This document shows positions 23,216-30,799 of a stretch of 45,275 bases of DNA, piece by piece. The notes below the pieces were generated by a model. The model ran no database searches. It was not told the origin of the DNA and was given only the letters and a program-made list of their open reading frames with translations. The translations under genes were made by a program, and so were the position numbers. Every line of letters starts with the position of its first letter. Positions within the stretch are counted from its first letter, which is position 1. The DNA comes from Bacteroidota bacterium. Its GTDB lineage: Bacteria; Bacteroidota; Bacteroidia; Sphingobacteriales; Sphingobacteriaceae. The DNA lies in contig JAFDZL010000452.1 in NCBI GenBank assembly GCA_018266935.1, positions 1 to 45,275 on the forward strand, read 5' to 3'.

Positions 23216-25027
23216 ATGAAGAAGGCGGCGCTGATTATTTTTTTCCAGTTTTTCCTGGCTACCCTATTGTTTGCACAAGGCGATGATTTTGCGCTTGCGC
23301 GCCAGTTTGCCGCCAATGGCGAACAGCAAAAGGCCCTCGATCTATACCAAAAACTTTACAAACAGGATAACGAGACTTATTATCCATATTATGTTACCAC
23401 CTTATTGGCGCTGAAAAAATTTGACGATGCCGAAAACATCACCAAACGGATGGAGCGCAAACATCCGGGCGATTATCGGTATTCTGTCGCACTAGGTCGC
23501 GTCTATACCCAACAGGGCGATGTGGATAAGGCCAACGATATCTACGATGGGCTGATCAAAAATCTTCCGGCCGACCCTGCGGTCATCAACAACCTGGCAT
23601 CGCAATTTTACCAGGCCGAGAACACCGACTATGCGATCAAAATATTTTTACAGGGACGCAAGTTGCTCAATAATGATAAACTTTATTCATTTGAGCTGCT
23701 CAATCTTTACCGTTTTAAGCGTGATAAGGCAGGGCTGGTTGGGGAATATCTGAACTTTCTGCCCGACAACCCAACCTTCGTCGCCCAGGCGGAAAACACC
23801 CTGTCCTCGACATTTGAAGGCCCGCCGGATTACGATATGCTGAAGGCCGCTCTTTACCAGCGCATACAAAAAGATCCGCAGCAAACCATTTATGTTGATC
23901 TGCTGGTGTGGGATTTCCTGCAGCAAAAAGACTATGACCAGGCGCTGAACCAGGCACTGGCGCTGAACCGCCGTCAGAACGATGATGGCAACAGCATTTA
24001 TGAGTTGTGCCAGACGCTGGTCTCGGACGGAGCCTACGATGCCGCTATACGCGGTTATGAATATATCATCAGCAAGGGTAAAGAGCATTCGCTTTATATT
24101 TCGGCCAAGATCGACCTCATCAATACCAAGAACCAGTTGGTTACTTCCGGTAAGTATTCCGATGCCGACCTGCTTAGTCTTGAAAAGGACTATAATGATC
24201 TGCTCGGCGAATTTGGTAAGACGGCCGGAACCGTCTTCGCCATGCAGCGGCTCGCAAAGCTCGAAGCCTTTAAGCTGCATAAGTATGATGAGGCGCAAAA
24301 GCTGCTGGAAGAGGCTGTCGCCCTGCCTGATATCAAAGCCGGGTTGCTTGCCTCGTGCAAGCTCGATTTGGGCGATGTATATATGCTCAATGGCCGCCGC
24401 TGGGAGGCGACACTGTTATATGAACAGGTGGAAACCAATCATCCGGGCACCGCCGTTTCGCAGGAGGCCAAATTCAGAGATGCAAAATTAGCCTACTATT
24501 TCGGCGACTTTACCTGGGCCAAAGGCCAGCTTGATGTGCTGAAAGCTGCCACCTCAGAGCTCATAGCAAATGATGCACTCAACTTATCGCTGGTGATCAC
24601 CGAGAACCTGGCTGCGGATACTAGCGGCGCCGCGCTGAAAATGTTCGCCCGCGCCGATATGCAGATATACGCGGAGCAACAGGAAAAGGCAGTTGCGATT
24701 TTAGATAGCATCGATACGAAATTTCCGGGCAATAATCTCAGCGACGATATTTTGATGGCGAAAGCTCGTATTCTTATCCAGCAAAAGAACTACGCCGACG
24801 CGGTAACCCCGCTGAAGAAGATAGTTGATCAGCATCCGTTCAACCTTTGGGCAGATGACGCGGTCTTTATGCTTGGCGACTTGTACGAAAACAGACTTAA
24901 CGATAAAGAGAAAGCCAAAGTGTATTACCAGAAGATCATTACCGATTATCCCGGCAGTTTATACATCAATGAAGCACGCAAACGGTTCAGGCTGCTGCGC
25001 GGCGACAAGCCGGCGGGAGAATCGTGA
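23216..25027 (+). CDS. Secreted tetratricopeptide-repeat protein
   Basis: The roughly 603-residue product has a signal peptide (MKKAALIIFFQFFLATLLFA, then QG). The remainder is almost wholly helical-pair repeats. Clear TPR units include QKALDLYQKLYKQ, VDKANDIYDGLIKNLPADP, YAEQQEKAVAILDSIDTKFP, YADAVTPLKKIVDQHP and KEKAKVYYQKIITDYPGS. The last units, with hyphen-like P-G-S ends and spacing, resemble YbgF/BamD-type outer-membrane assembly helpers. It probably acts as a periplasmic scaffold. An upstream in-frame ATG (23198) would add six residues before the signal peptide; ATG 23216 is preferred. Confidence 0.85.
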   Translation: MKKAALIIFFQFFLATLLFAQGDDFALARQFAANGEQQKALDLYQKLYKQDNETYYPYYVTTLLALKKFDDAENITKRMERKHPGDYRYSVALGRVYTQQGDVDKANDIYDGLIKNLPADPAVINNLASQFYQAENTDYAIKIFLQGRKLLNNDKLYSFELLNLYRFKRDKAGLVGEYLNFLPDNPTFVAQAENTLSSTFEGPPDYDMLKAALYQRIQKDPQQTIYVDLLVWDFLQQKDYDQALNQALALNRRQNDDGNSIYELCQTLVSDGAYDAAIRGYEYIISKGKEHSLYISAKIDLINTKNQLVTSGKYSDADLLSLEKDYNDLLGEFGKTAGTVFAMQRLAKLEAFKLHKYDEAQKLLEEAVALPDIKAGLLASCKLDLGDVYMLNGRRWEATLLYEQVETNHPGTAVSQEAKFRDAKLAYYFGDFTWAKGQLDVLKAATSELIANDALNLSLVITENLAADTSGAALKMFARADMQIYAEQQEKAVAILDSIDTKFPGNNLSDDILMAKARILIQQKNYADAVTPLKKIVDQHPFNLWADDAVFMLGDLYENRLNDKEKAKVYYQKIITDYPGSLYINEARKRFRLLRGDKPAGES

Positions 25028-25034
25028 ATTATAG

Positions 25035-25121
25035 AGTCAAGAACCAAGAATCAAGAGTCAAGATTAATTTGTCTTGGCTCTTGATTCTTGGTTCTTGATT
25101 CTAAATCCTTGAATCTTGTCT
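25035..25121. repeat. Heptameric repeat with inverted arm between the TPR and DUF4286 genes
   Basis: 25035-25062 holds four 7-bp units (AGTCAAG, AACCAAG, AATCAAG, AGTCAAG). After a 10-bp loop, 25073-25121 holds seven units of the same word on the other strand (CTTGGCT, CTTGATT, CTTGGTT, CTTGATT, CTAAATC, CTTGAAT, CTTGTCT). It could fold into a long stem with few mismatches. Confidence 0.92.
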
Positions 25122-25143
25122 TTAAATCCCTAATTTTATCCCG

Positions 25144-25449
25144 ATGCTTATTTATAACGAAACTTTCATTATCGATGACGCCATAGTTGATGAATGGCTG
25201 AGATGGATCAGGGATAATCATATCCCATCGGTATTGGGTACCGGCTCATTCGATAGCTACAAATTATTCACCGTACTTGATTCGCCGAACGAGGGGATCA
25301 CTTACTGCCTGCAATTTCAAACCACTTCGGTGGAACGGTACAGCGATTTCTATTACAAGCATTTGGAAGGTATCCATGCCGCGCATAATAAACAATTTGA
25401 GGAGCGCTTTGCGCTGTTCCATACGTTGATGGAAGTTGTGGATTTGTAG
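25144..25449 (+). CDS. DUF4286-family protein
   Basis: The 101-residue cytoplasmic protein matches the small DUF4286 family of Bacteroidota. The opening MLIYNETFIIDDAIVDEWL, the central YCLQFQTTSVERY and the ending HNKQFEERFALFHTLMEVV fit a ferredoxin-like alpha/beta fold. The function is unknown. The TAG stop codon is the first three bases of an octamer repeat unit (TAGTCCGG). Confidence 0.85.
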   Translation: MLIYNETFIIDDAIVDEWLRWIRDNHIPSVLGTGSFDSYKLFTVLDSPNEGITYCLQFQTTSVERYSDFYYKHLEGIHAAHNKQFEERFALFHTLMEVVDL

Positions 25450-25555
25450 TCCGGAAGTCCGTCCCGATAGCTATCGGGATCGGAAAGTCCGGAAGACACT
25501 TAATGCCCTAAATTATTGAATGATTAACCTTTCGGACTTCCCTACTTTCCGACTA
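25447..25555. repeat. Octameric repeat with inverted arm, containing both flanking stop codons
   Basis: The left arm begins TAGTCCGG (25447-25454) and AAGTCCG, is interrupted by a palindrome, and resumes as AAGTCCGG and AAGACACT to 25500. On the other strand 25524-25555 holds four 8-bp units (TAGTCGGA, AAGTAGGG, AAGTCCGA, AAGGTTAA). The outermost unit of each arm supplies the TAG stop codon of the neighbouring gene: DUF4286 on the left, phosphoesterase on the right. Confidence 0.9.
25462..25479. repeat. Perfect 18-bp palindrome inserted in the octamer repeat
   Basis: TCCCGATAGCTATCGGGA is an uninterrupted palindrome. Unit starts before and after it (25455 and 25485) are 30 bp apart; removing 22 bp restores the 8-bp phase with a consensus-like unit. 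It looks like a small hairpin element inserted into the array. Confidence 0.8.
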
Positions 25556-26311
25556 ATACCGCAGGTCTTTCGGCATCCTTCCGTAGAGCAGGAAATTCGC
25601 CCATTTTTTATTGCCATTTTTGCGGGCATTTTCTGATGCCTTGTGCCAATCGTAAGCCACTAATACCTGTTCAATATCGATGTTATCGCCGTCAGCCCGA
25701 ACTATCGCATACTTGGCATGTGGTGTATTTGATTCCATAGCAAAGCGGTGCTCACCCGTTCCTAAATAGGCCGGCAAACCGACGCTGCCCGGATTGAGGA
25801 TAATTTTGTCATTCGAAAGGTAGATCACTCGGTTTACATGCGAATGTCCGCAGAGGACGATTCTTTCCTTTATGTGCTTGGTTCGCTCTACCAGGTCTTC
25901 ATCATTATATATGAAAACACCATGCGCGGTTACTTTTTCCAGCAAGTATGCGTCGTCGCTTTCAGGTGTGCCGTGACACACGAAGAATAAACCGTCGTGA
26001 GTGGATGTTTTGGGCAATTTCCGAAGCCAGGATATGCTTTGCTGCGAAAGATCAGCCTTAATCCTGTCCATACCGTCTTTGGTGAAATCGGTGTCGATAG
26101 CCTGCAATATCTCGCGGTCGGTATTTCCGCTGATACACAACATCGGGTTTTCGCGCAGGACGGCGGCGGTTTCCTCCGGTTCCAGCGCGCCGAAAAAATG
26201 GTCGCCGAGATTAATAATATCCGCTATGCCGCGCGATTTGATATCATTCAGCACCGCCCGCAATGCCAGCGAGTTACCGTGTATATCCGAAATGATGGCA
26301 TATGTTTTCAT
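25553..26311 (-). CDS. Calcineurin-like metallophosphoesterase (YfcE/MJ0936-like)
   Basis: The roughly 252-residue cytoplasmic protein has the full set of metal-binding motifs: ISDIHGNSLAL, NLGDHFFG, ISGNTDRE, FVCHGTPESDD and LCGHSHVNR. NPGSVGLP follows in the typical place. The family hydrolyses phosphodiesters in vitro, and the natural substrate is usually unknown. An in-frame start at 26332 would add seven residues; ATG 26311 begins the conserved fold (MKTYAIISDIHGN). It lies 53 bases downstream of the OmpA-like gene, with a terminator between them. Confidence 0.88.
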   Translation of the reverse strand: MKTYAIISDIHGNSLALRAVLNDIKSRGIADIINLGDHFFGALEPEETAAVLRENPMLCISGNTDREILQAIDTDFTKDGMDRIKADLSQQSISWLRKLPKTSTHDGLFFVCHGTPESDDAYLLEKVTAHGVFIYNDEDLVERTKHIKERIVLCGHSHVNRVIYLSNDKIILNPGSVGLPAYLGTGEHRFAMESNTPHAKYAIVRADGDNIDIEQVLVAYDWHKASENARKNGNKKWANFLLYGRMPKDLRY

Positions 26312-26330
26312 TGATCGTTTTCCGGGTAAC

Positions 26331-26358
26331 AAAACAAAAAGCCCCTTGTTCAGGGGCT
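26331..26358 (-). terminator. Rho-independent terminator of the OmpA-like gene
   Basis: On the minus strand AGCCCCT (26358-26352) pairs with AGGGGCT (26346-26340) around a five-base loop, followed by TTTTTGTTTT. It lies seven bases after the stop codon of the OmpA-like gene and 20 bases before the phosphoesterase start. Confidence 0.8.
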
Positions 26359-26364
26359 CATAAA

Positions 26365-27195
26365 TTATTGCTTGATCAGGTTGTACAACTCATCCAGTTT
26401 GGGCGAAAGCACGATCTCGATACGCCTGTTTTTGGCAAGGGCATCCGGTGTTTCACCGGTATCAACCGGCTGGTATTCGCTTTTGCCGGTGGCCGTAAGC
26501 CTGTGCGGATCGACGCTCTGAGGCGCATCGGTCAGGAATCTTGTCACTGACGTCGCCCTCAATACGCTCAGGTCCCAGTTGTCTTTGATCTGCCCCAGGT
26601 TGTGCACTTTCTTATTATCTGTATGCCCTTCAACCGCAATATTGATATCCGGCTCTTTGTTCAGCACAGCCGCTAATTGTACCAAAGCATCCTTGCCATG
26701 CTGGTCGATCACGATACTTCCTGTCGGGAACAGCAATTTATCGGCCAGCGAAACGTAAACCTTTCCGTCTTTAATATCAACGCTAAGCCCGCTGTTCTGG
26801 AAACCGAGCAGCGCCTGCTGCAGCTTATCCTTTAGCGCGGCGGTGGCAGCGTCACGTTTCTTTAAGGCTTCCTCAACCTCTTTCAAACGCTGCTCACGTT
26901 GCTGCAGATCGGCGGAAAGCTGGGTGACCTTTGTCGAACTGTTACTGAAATTATCATTCAGCTTATTGTAGCTGGCGTTGAGCGTATTGTAGCTGTTTTG
27001 CAGCTCGGCTATCTGGTGATGCAGGTGCGCTGTATCCGTCTCCAGCGCCGATACCTGCGCCTCAAGGCTTGTTGTTCGGGTTGACAATGAGTCGCGCTCG
27101 GCTACTAAATTCTTGTACTTTTTGGGCGAAAGAACGACGCAGGAATGCAATGTGGTGCAAAGCACGCCTGCTAATATGTAATATTTGATTTTCAT
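26365..27195 (-). CDS. OmpA-family peptidoglycan-binding lipoprotein with coiled coil
   Basis: The 276-residue product begins with a lipoprotein signal (MKIKYYILAGVLCTTLHSC). Residues about 35-135 form a long heptad-like coiled coil (for example LEAQVSALETDTAHLHHQIA and LQQREQRLKEVEEALKKR). An OmpA-like domain follows, with LLFPTGSIVIDQHGKDAL, the VEGHTDNKKV loop and the C-terminal KNRRIEIVLSP. It should anchor in a membrane and grip peptidoglycan. ATG 27195 was chosen over an upstream in-frame start because it opens the signal peptide. It lies 20 bases downstream of the DUF2461 gene, so both may be one operon. Confidence 0.88.
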   Translation of the reverse strand: MKIKYYILAGVLCTTLHSCVVLSPKKYKNLVAERDSLSTRTTSLEAQVSALETDTAHLHHQIAELQNSYNTLNASYNKLNDNFSNSSTKVTQLSADLQQREQRLKEVEEALKKRDAATAALKDKLQQALLGFQNSGLSVDIKDGKVYVSLADKLLFPTGSIVIDQHGKDALVQLAAVLNKEPDINIAVEGHTDNKKVHNLGQIKDNWDLSVLRATSVTRFLTDAPQSVDPHRLTATGKSEYQPVDTGETPDALAKNRRIEIVLSPKLDELYNLIKQ

Positions 27196-27215
27196 GGTTT
27201 GAGGGGTTACGTAGA

Positions 27216-27884
27216 TTATGAAACTGCATTTTTTAAGAAAACATTCAGCGGGTATATTTTGCTGCAAACTTCGGCTATGCGCTGCACTACCCCTTCCTGC
27301 TGCATCTCCTTATCGGTAAAATTGTGGTGCGCGACGAAACTCTTCAGCTTCAATAGGTCGATATTTTCATTGTCCGGGCTGTACCCCTGCGGGACGGTCT
27401 TCAGCCGTTCTTCCTGGTTCCGGAATTCGCCGAACAATTTTTTGTATTCCGGCGCATCGATGATCTTTTTCAGTTCATCGGCGTTATAGTCGATTTCCTG
27501 CCGAACCTTCTTCAACTGATCCGCTTCGGGCATCCAGCTTCCGCCTGCGATAAACGACCCGCCGGGCTGAATATGCATGTAATAGCCGATATGCATCACG
27601 TTTTTTCCGGACGTCATTCGTCCTATGGCAAAATTGTTTTTGTAAGGCGTTTTATCCGGACTGAAACGGATATCACGATAAATTCGGAGGACTGATTTTT
27701 TGGGGTCAAGTTCCCTGTCCAGCGAGGGGTCGATCTGACCCAGTTCCCTGATCAGTTCGCCTGCGAATTCTATGACATTTTCCTTCGCGCGGTCATGATC
27801 CGCCTTATGCGCCATGAACCAGTCGCGGTTATTGTTTTCAACAAGATTTCTTAGAAAATCAAACGTTTCAGGATAGATCCTCAT
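27216..27884 (-). CDS. DUF2461 / TIGR02453 family protein
   Basis: The 222-residue cytoplasmic protein matches the DUF2461 family. The opening FLRNLVENNNRDWFMAHKAD, the SVLRIYRDIRFSPDKTPYKN segment and the GYYMHIQPGGSFIAGG strand are family hallmarks. The function is unknown. It probably shares a transcript with the OmpA-like lipoprotein gene downstream. The 104-bp spacer upstream (27885-27988) shows no clear motif. Confidence 0.88.
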   Translation of the reverse strand: MRIYPETFDFLRNLVENNNRDWFMAHKADHDRAKENVIEFAGELIRELGQIDPSLDRELDPKKSVLRIYRDIRFSPDKTPYKNNFAIGRMTSGKNVMHIGYYMHIQPGGSFIAGGSWMPEADQLKKVRQEIDYNADELKKIIDAPEYKKLFGEFRNQEERLKTVPQGYSPDNENIDLLKLKSFVAHHNFTDKEMQQEGVVQRIAEVCSKIYPLNVFLKNAVS

Positions 27885-27988
27885 GTTTAGCGGTGGCAGT
27901 TCAGTTGAAGGAAATACAGCGTGAATATCCGAAATTGCTTAGCCAAAGCAAAGTCAAAAAATATAATAAATGAGGTGTCCGATTCTGA

Positions 27989-28264
27989 TCAATTCAGATT
28001 CAGCTTGTCGCGGGGAACATCCAGGCTTACATTCTTGCGGCGGTACTTTTTATACCAAATCAAACCCATAGCCGCTACTGCAAGATACGGCGCCGCAAGC
28101 AGGTAAACGATACCGTGGTTGAGGCCTTTTGTAGTGTTAGCGCCCGATGCGTTGTTTGACGCTACCTGCGCTGCGCATGCCGCGCACTGCGCCTTTACTT
28201 TTACAGCACCAAAGGTCATCAGGCCAAATGTGATAAGGACTAAAATTCTTCTAATGCTTTTCAT
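27989..28264 (-). CDS. Small Cys-containing membrane protein at the end of the oxidase cluster
   Basis: I do not recognise a named family. The 91-residue product has an N-terminal hydrophobic segment ending in VKAQ (likely signal peptide), then QCAACAAQVASN with two closely spaced Cys. A transmembrane helix follows at about 52-70 (IVYLLAAPYLAVAAMGLIWY), then a basic tail KKYRRK, so the tail should be cytoplasmic and the Cys pair outside. As the last gene after SCO and DUF420 it may take part in copper or oxidase assembly, but only position supports that. A heptamer repeat separates it from the DUF420 gene. Confidence 0.7.
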   Translation of the reverse strand: MKSIRRILVLITFGLMTFGAVKVKAQCAACAAQVASNNASGANTTKGLNHGIVYLLAAPYLAVAAMGLIWYKKYRRKNVSLDVPRDKLNLN

Positions 28265-28276
28265 GCTGCAAAATTA

Positions 28277-28332
28277 CTTTATAATTTCGAATATCGAATG
28301 TTCAATTTCGAATTTAGCATTTAGCTCTTAGC
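28277..28332. repeat. Heptameric repeat between the small membrane protein and DUF420 genes
   Basis: The whole 56 bp divides into exactly eight 7-bp units: CTTTATA, ATTTCGA, ATATCGA, ATGTTCA, ATTTCGA, ATTTAGC, ATTTAGC, TCTTAGC. The word changes gradually from TCGA-type to TAGC-type along the array. No separate inverted arm is seen, although TTCGAA cores are self-complementary. Confidence 0.85.
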
Positions 28333-28335
28333 GTT

Positions 28336-28908
28336 TTAAAAGTGATAGTACGGCGATATCATCAGGTAAACTATTACACCTGTGATGGTCACATACAGCC
28401 ATATCGGGAAGGTCCATCTTACCAGTTTTTTGTGTTTCTCCACCTGCATTTTCAGGCCGCGGTAAAAGCTCAGCAGGATCAATGGCAGTACCCCGGCTGC
28501 CAGGATAATGTGCGAGGTGAGGATCACATAATACACATACCTTACAGAACCTGTCGCAGCCTTTTCGGCGTCGCTGAGTACGCCATCACCATTGATATCG
28601 CCGTAGCGTGTTTCGGGCATCAGGTAGTGGAACGAGATATAGGACACCAGGAAAAGCGATGACAAGCAGAACGTAAGGATGTTGATCCTCTTGTGCATCG
28701 TGATGTTCTTATGCTTAATAAAATACAGCGAAATCAAAAGCAATATGCTGCAGGTACCGTTTAGCATGGCGTTAAGTTTGGGCAGATACCGTACAAAATA
28801 GGGAATTGCTGAAGGCGCCGGTATCAAATGCCTGTTCAGCACCAGCACGACCAGGAACACAAAAACGGACACCGCTGCTACGAAACGAAATATGAATTTA
28901 TCAGTCAT
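28336..28908 (-). CDS. DUF420 (CtaM/YozB-like) oxidase-assembly membrane protein with an EF-hand loop
   Basis: The 190-residue product has about five membrane segments and conserved His residues (HLIP, HYLMP, SHIILAAG) of the DUF420 family. A Gram-positive member, CtaM/YozB, is needed for maturation of aa3-type oxidases, which fits the location here. Between the third and fourth helices is DINGDGVLSDAE (104-115). It is a textbook EF-hand calcium loop with D104, N106, D108, G109, S112 and E115 in the right places. Repeat-filled spacers lie on both sides. Confidence 0.85.
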   Translation of the reverse strand: MTDKFIFRFVAAVSVFVFLVVLVLNRHLIPAPSAIPYFVRYLPKLNAMLNGTCSILLLISLYFIKHKNITMHKRINILTFCLSSLFLVSYISFHYLMPETRYGDINGDGVLSDAEKAATGSVRYVYYVILTSHIILAAGVLPLILLSFYRGLKMQVEKHKKLVRWTFPIWLYVTITGVIVYLMISPYYHF

Positions 28909-28910
28909 GA

Positions 28911-28989
28911 AATCAATTATTGAATTATTGATTTAGTGATCTGTCGTAAAAAATTGATTCAATAAACCATTAATTCAGTCACTCACTAA
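28911..28989. repeat. Octameric repeat with inverted arm between DUF420 and SCO genes
   Basis: 28911-28942 holds four 8-bp units (AATCAATT, ATTGAATT, ATTGATTT, AGTGATCT), starting two bases from the DUF420 ATG. On the other strand 28958-28989 holds four units (TTAGTGAG, TGACTGAA, TTAATGGT, TTATTGAA), starting directly after the SCO stop codon. Confidence 0.85.
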
Positions 28990-29691
28990 TTAGTATAAGG
29001 GCTCCTCCCGGTTGCGTATCTCTTCATACACCAATACCTTGATCTCATCATTCAGACGCAGGACGTCGGTGAACTGTGCACCGGTATAATATCCGCGTAT
29101 CCGCTTATGGCTATCGATCAGTACCATCCTATCGGAGTAGATATAATTACCGTTACCAGCGTCCACTGCATTTACCAAAAGCCCGTTCCTGGCAAGATTG
29201 TAAATGGTCGAAGTATCGCCGGTCAGGAACAGCCATTTTGGACCGTGATCGGTAAATTGTTCGCTGTATTTTTTAAGAACTTCGGGCGAATCATTTTTTG
29301 GATCGACGGTGATGCTGACAAAATACACAGTCTTTTCCTTTTCAAAATTCCTGGCCAGGCTGTCCATGTAACCATTGATCGTATTACAAACCGTCGGGCA
29401 ATGGGTATAGAAAAAATTCACGACGAATATCTTATCATCCAGGGTTTTGAAGGATACCGGTTTACCGTTTTGATCAGTTAGATGAAAGTCACTTAGCGTG
29501 TGGTAAATGGTATCGGGTATTTCTTTACCATGGACTTTATGGAAGGTTTTGGCCAATGTCTTGTTCCCGTAAACCGGCAATGGGTGGTACCGGTTCTCGC
29601 CTTTCTTAACCAATAAATAATAGAAAAATCCTGGTATTAAAAGGATAAATACCAGGATTCCTATTTTTTTCATTACCCGTACGGATAGCAT
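28990..29691 (-). CDS. SCO1/SenC-family copper chaperone for cytochrome oxidase
   Basis: The 233-residue product has one N-terminal membrane anchor (about 8-28) and an exported thioredoxin-like domain. The copper-binding CxxxC is C98-P-T-V-C102 in FYTHCPTVCNTI. The third ligand, a distal His usually found just before the LID strand, appears as Tyr185 in NYIYSDRMVLID. SCO proteins deliver copper to the CuA site of subunit II, encoded in the same cluster. The ATG overlaps the TAA of the subunit IV gene by one base (TAATG), which supports this start over ATG 29673. Confidence 0.88.
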   Translation of the reverse strand: MLSVRVMKKIGILVFILLIPGFFYYLLVKKGENRYHPLPVYGNKTLAKTFHKVHGKEIPDTIYHTLSDFHLTDQNGKPVSFKTLDDKIFVVNFFYTHCPTVCNTINGYMDSLARNFEKEKTVYFVSITVDPKNDSPEVLKKYSEQFTDHGPKWLFLTGDTSTIYNLARNGLLVNAVDAGNGNYIYSDRMVLIDSHKRIRGYYTGAQFTDVLRLNDEIKVLVYEEIRNREEPLY

Positions 29692-30044
29692 TACATTCTT
29701 AAATCGATCCAGTGATGGCTTTCATTGGTAAGGACCAGGATCAATCCGATTATAAACAAAACAGGGACTACAATGGCAAATATCAAACCGGTTTTTTCAA
29801 ATTTCAGGTGCATAAAGTAACCCACAATAAAAAATGCTTTCGCCAATGTTAAGACTATGTATATCGGATTGGCGGCATGGTAAGTCATCCCAAAAACTTC
29901 ATGAGGGACTAAATAAAGGGCTATTATGAACTCAACAGACGTTATAGCTGTTAATACCCAGAATACGTTCCATATTCTCTTTTTGGTCATGCCTTCATGT
30001 TCACCGGCATGTTCGGTATGTTCTGTATGTGCAGTTTCTGACAT
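29691..30044 (-). CDS. Cytochrome c oxidase subunit IV family protein
   Basis: From ATG 30044 the product has about 117 residues: a His/Glu-rich N-terminus (TAHTEHTEHAGEHEG) and three membrane segments. These are VFWVLTAITSVEFIIALYL, then IVLTLAKAFFIVGYFMHLKF and FAIVVPVLFIIGLILVL. This matches the small subunit IV (CaaD/CoxD-like) family of bacterial heme-copper oxidases. A longer open frame from a TTG at 30092 overlaps the subunit III gene and is unlikely. It is translationally coupled to the SCO gene. Confidence 0.85.
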   Translation of the reverse strand: MSETAHTEHTEHAGEHEGMTKKRIWNVFWVLTAITSVEFIIALYLVPHEVFGMTYHAANPIYIVLTLAKAFFIVGYFMHLKFEKTGLIFAIVVPVLFIIGLILVLTNESHHWIDLRM

Positions 30045-30055
30045 ATTCTGAAGTT

Positions 30056-30775
30056 TTAAACTAAGTAAAAGAAAGTAAACACGAATACCCAAACCAGGTC
30101 AACGAAGTGCCAGTAAAGGCCTACTTTTTCAACCATCAGGTAGCTGCCGCGCTTTTCATAGGTTCCCGCAAGAACGTTGATCGTAATGATAATATTGATC
30201 ACCACCCCGCTGAATACGTGGAAGCCGTGGAAGCCCGTTATCGTAAAGAATAAGTTGGCGAACTGGTGCCCGTAAGTGGTCATAACCAATGGCGTCGCCG
30301 TCACGTCATAGAAATTCTTCAACTCATCTATTTTTGGCACGCTGCCCCACCAAAAGCCTTCGCTGTGCAGGTGCGTCCATTCCAATGCCTGGCAACCCAG
30401 GAACATCAAACCGCCAACGATGGTTAGCAGCATCCACCGCACTACCTCTTTCTTTGCTCCACGGTGCCCTGCCTCAACGGCCAGTACCATAGTTACCGAA
30501 CTCATGATGAGGATGAAGGTCATTAAACCCACGAATACCAGCGGCGCGTTTTCGCTAACATAAGGAAAAGCCTTAAAAACTATACCTGGAGCCGGCCATG
30601 CCGCCGAGCTGAAACGCAAAGCGCCATAAGAGATCAGTAGCGACGAAAACGTGAATGCGTCGGAGAGCAGGAAGAACCACATCATGATCTTTCCGTACTC
30701 GACCGAGAACGGCGAACGGCCGCCCGCCCACGGGGTTGTTTTTACTTCGTCTATTTGTGTTGCAGATGTACTCAT
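30056..30775 (-). CDS. ctaE: Cytochrome c oxidase subunit III (larger paralogue)
   Basis: The 239-residue product has the subunit III fold with about six or seven membrane segments. The family residues include MMWFFLLSDAFTFSSLLISY near the start, LGCQALEWTHLHSEGFWWG in the centre, and FHGFHVFSGVVINI plus LYWHFVDLVWVFVFTFFY at the end. Subunit III stabilises subunits I and II of the oxidase. A second, shorter subunit III gene lies upstream, separated by an octamer repeat; the two are not identical copies. The gene ends 11 bases before the subunit IV start. Confidence 0.9.
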   Translation of the reverse strand: MSTSATQIDEVKTTPWAGGRSPFSVEYGKIMMWFFLLSDAFTFSSLLISYGALRFSSAAWPAPGIVFKAFPYVSENAPLVFVGLMTFILIMSSVTMVLAVEAGHRGAKKEVVRWMLLTIVGGLMFLGCQALEWTHLHSEGFWWGSVPKIDELKNFYDVTATPLVMTTYGHQFANLFFTITGFHGFHVFSGVVINIIITINVLAGTYEKRGSYLMVEKVGLYWHFVDLVWVFVFTFFYLV

Positions 30776-30799
30776 TATATTTTGAATAGGTTATTAGAA

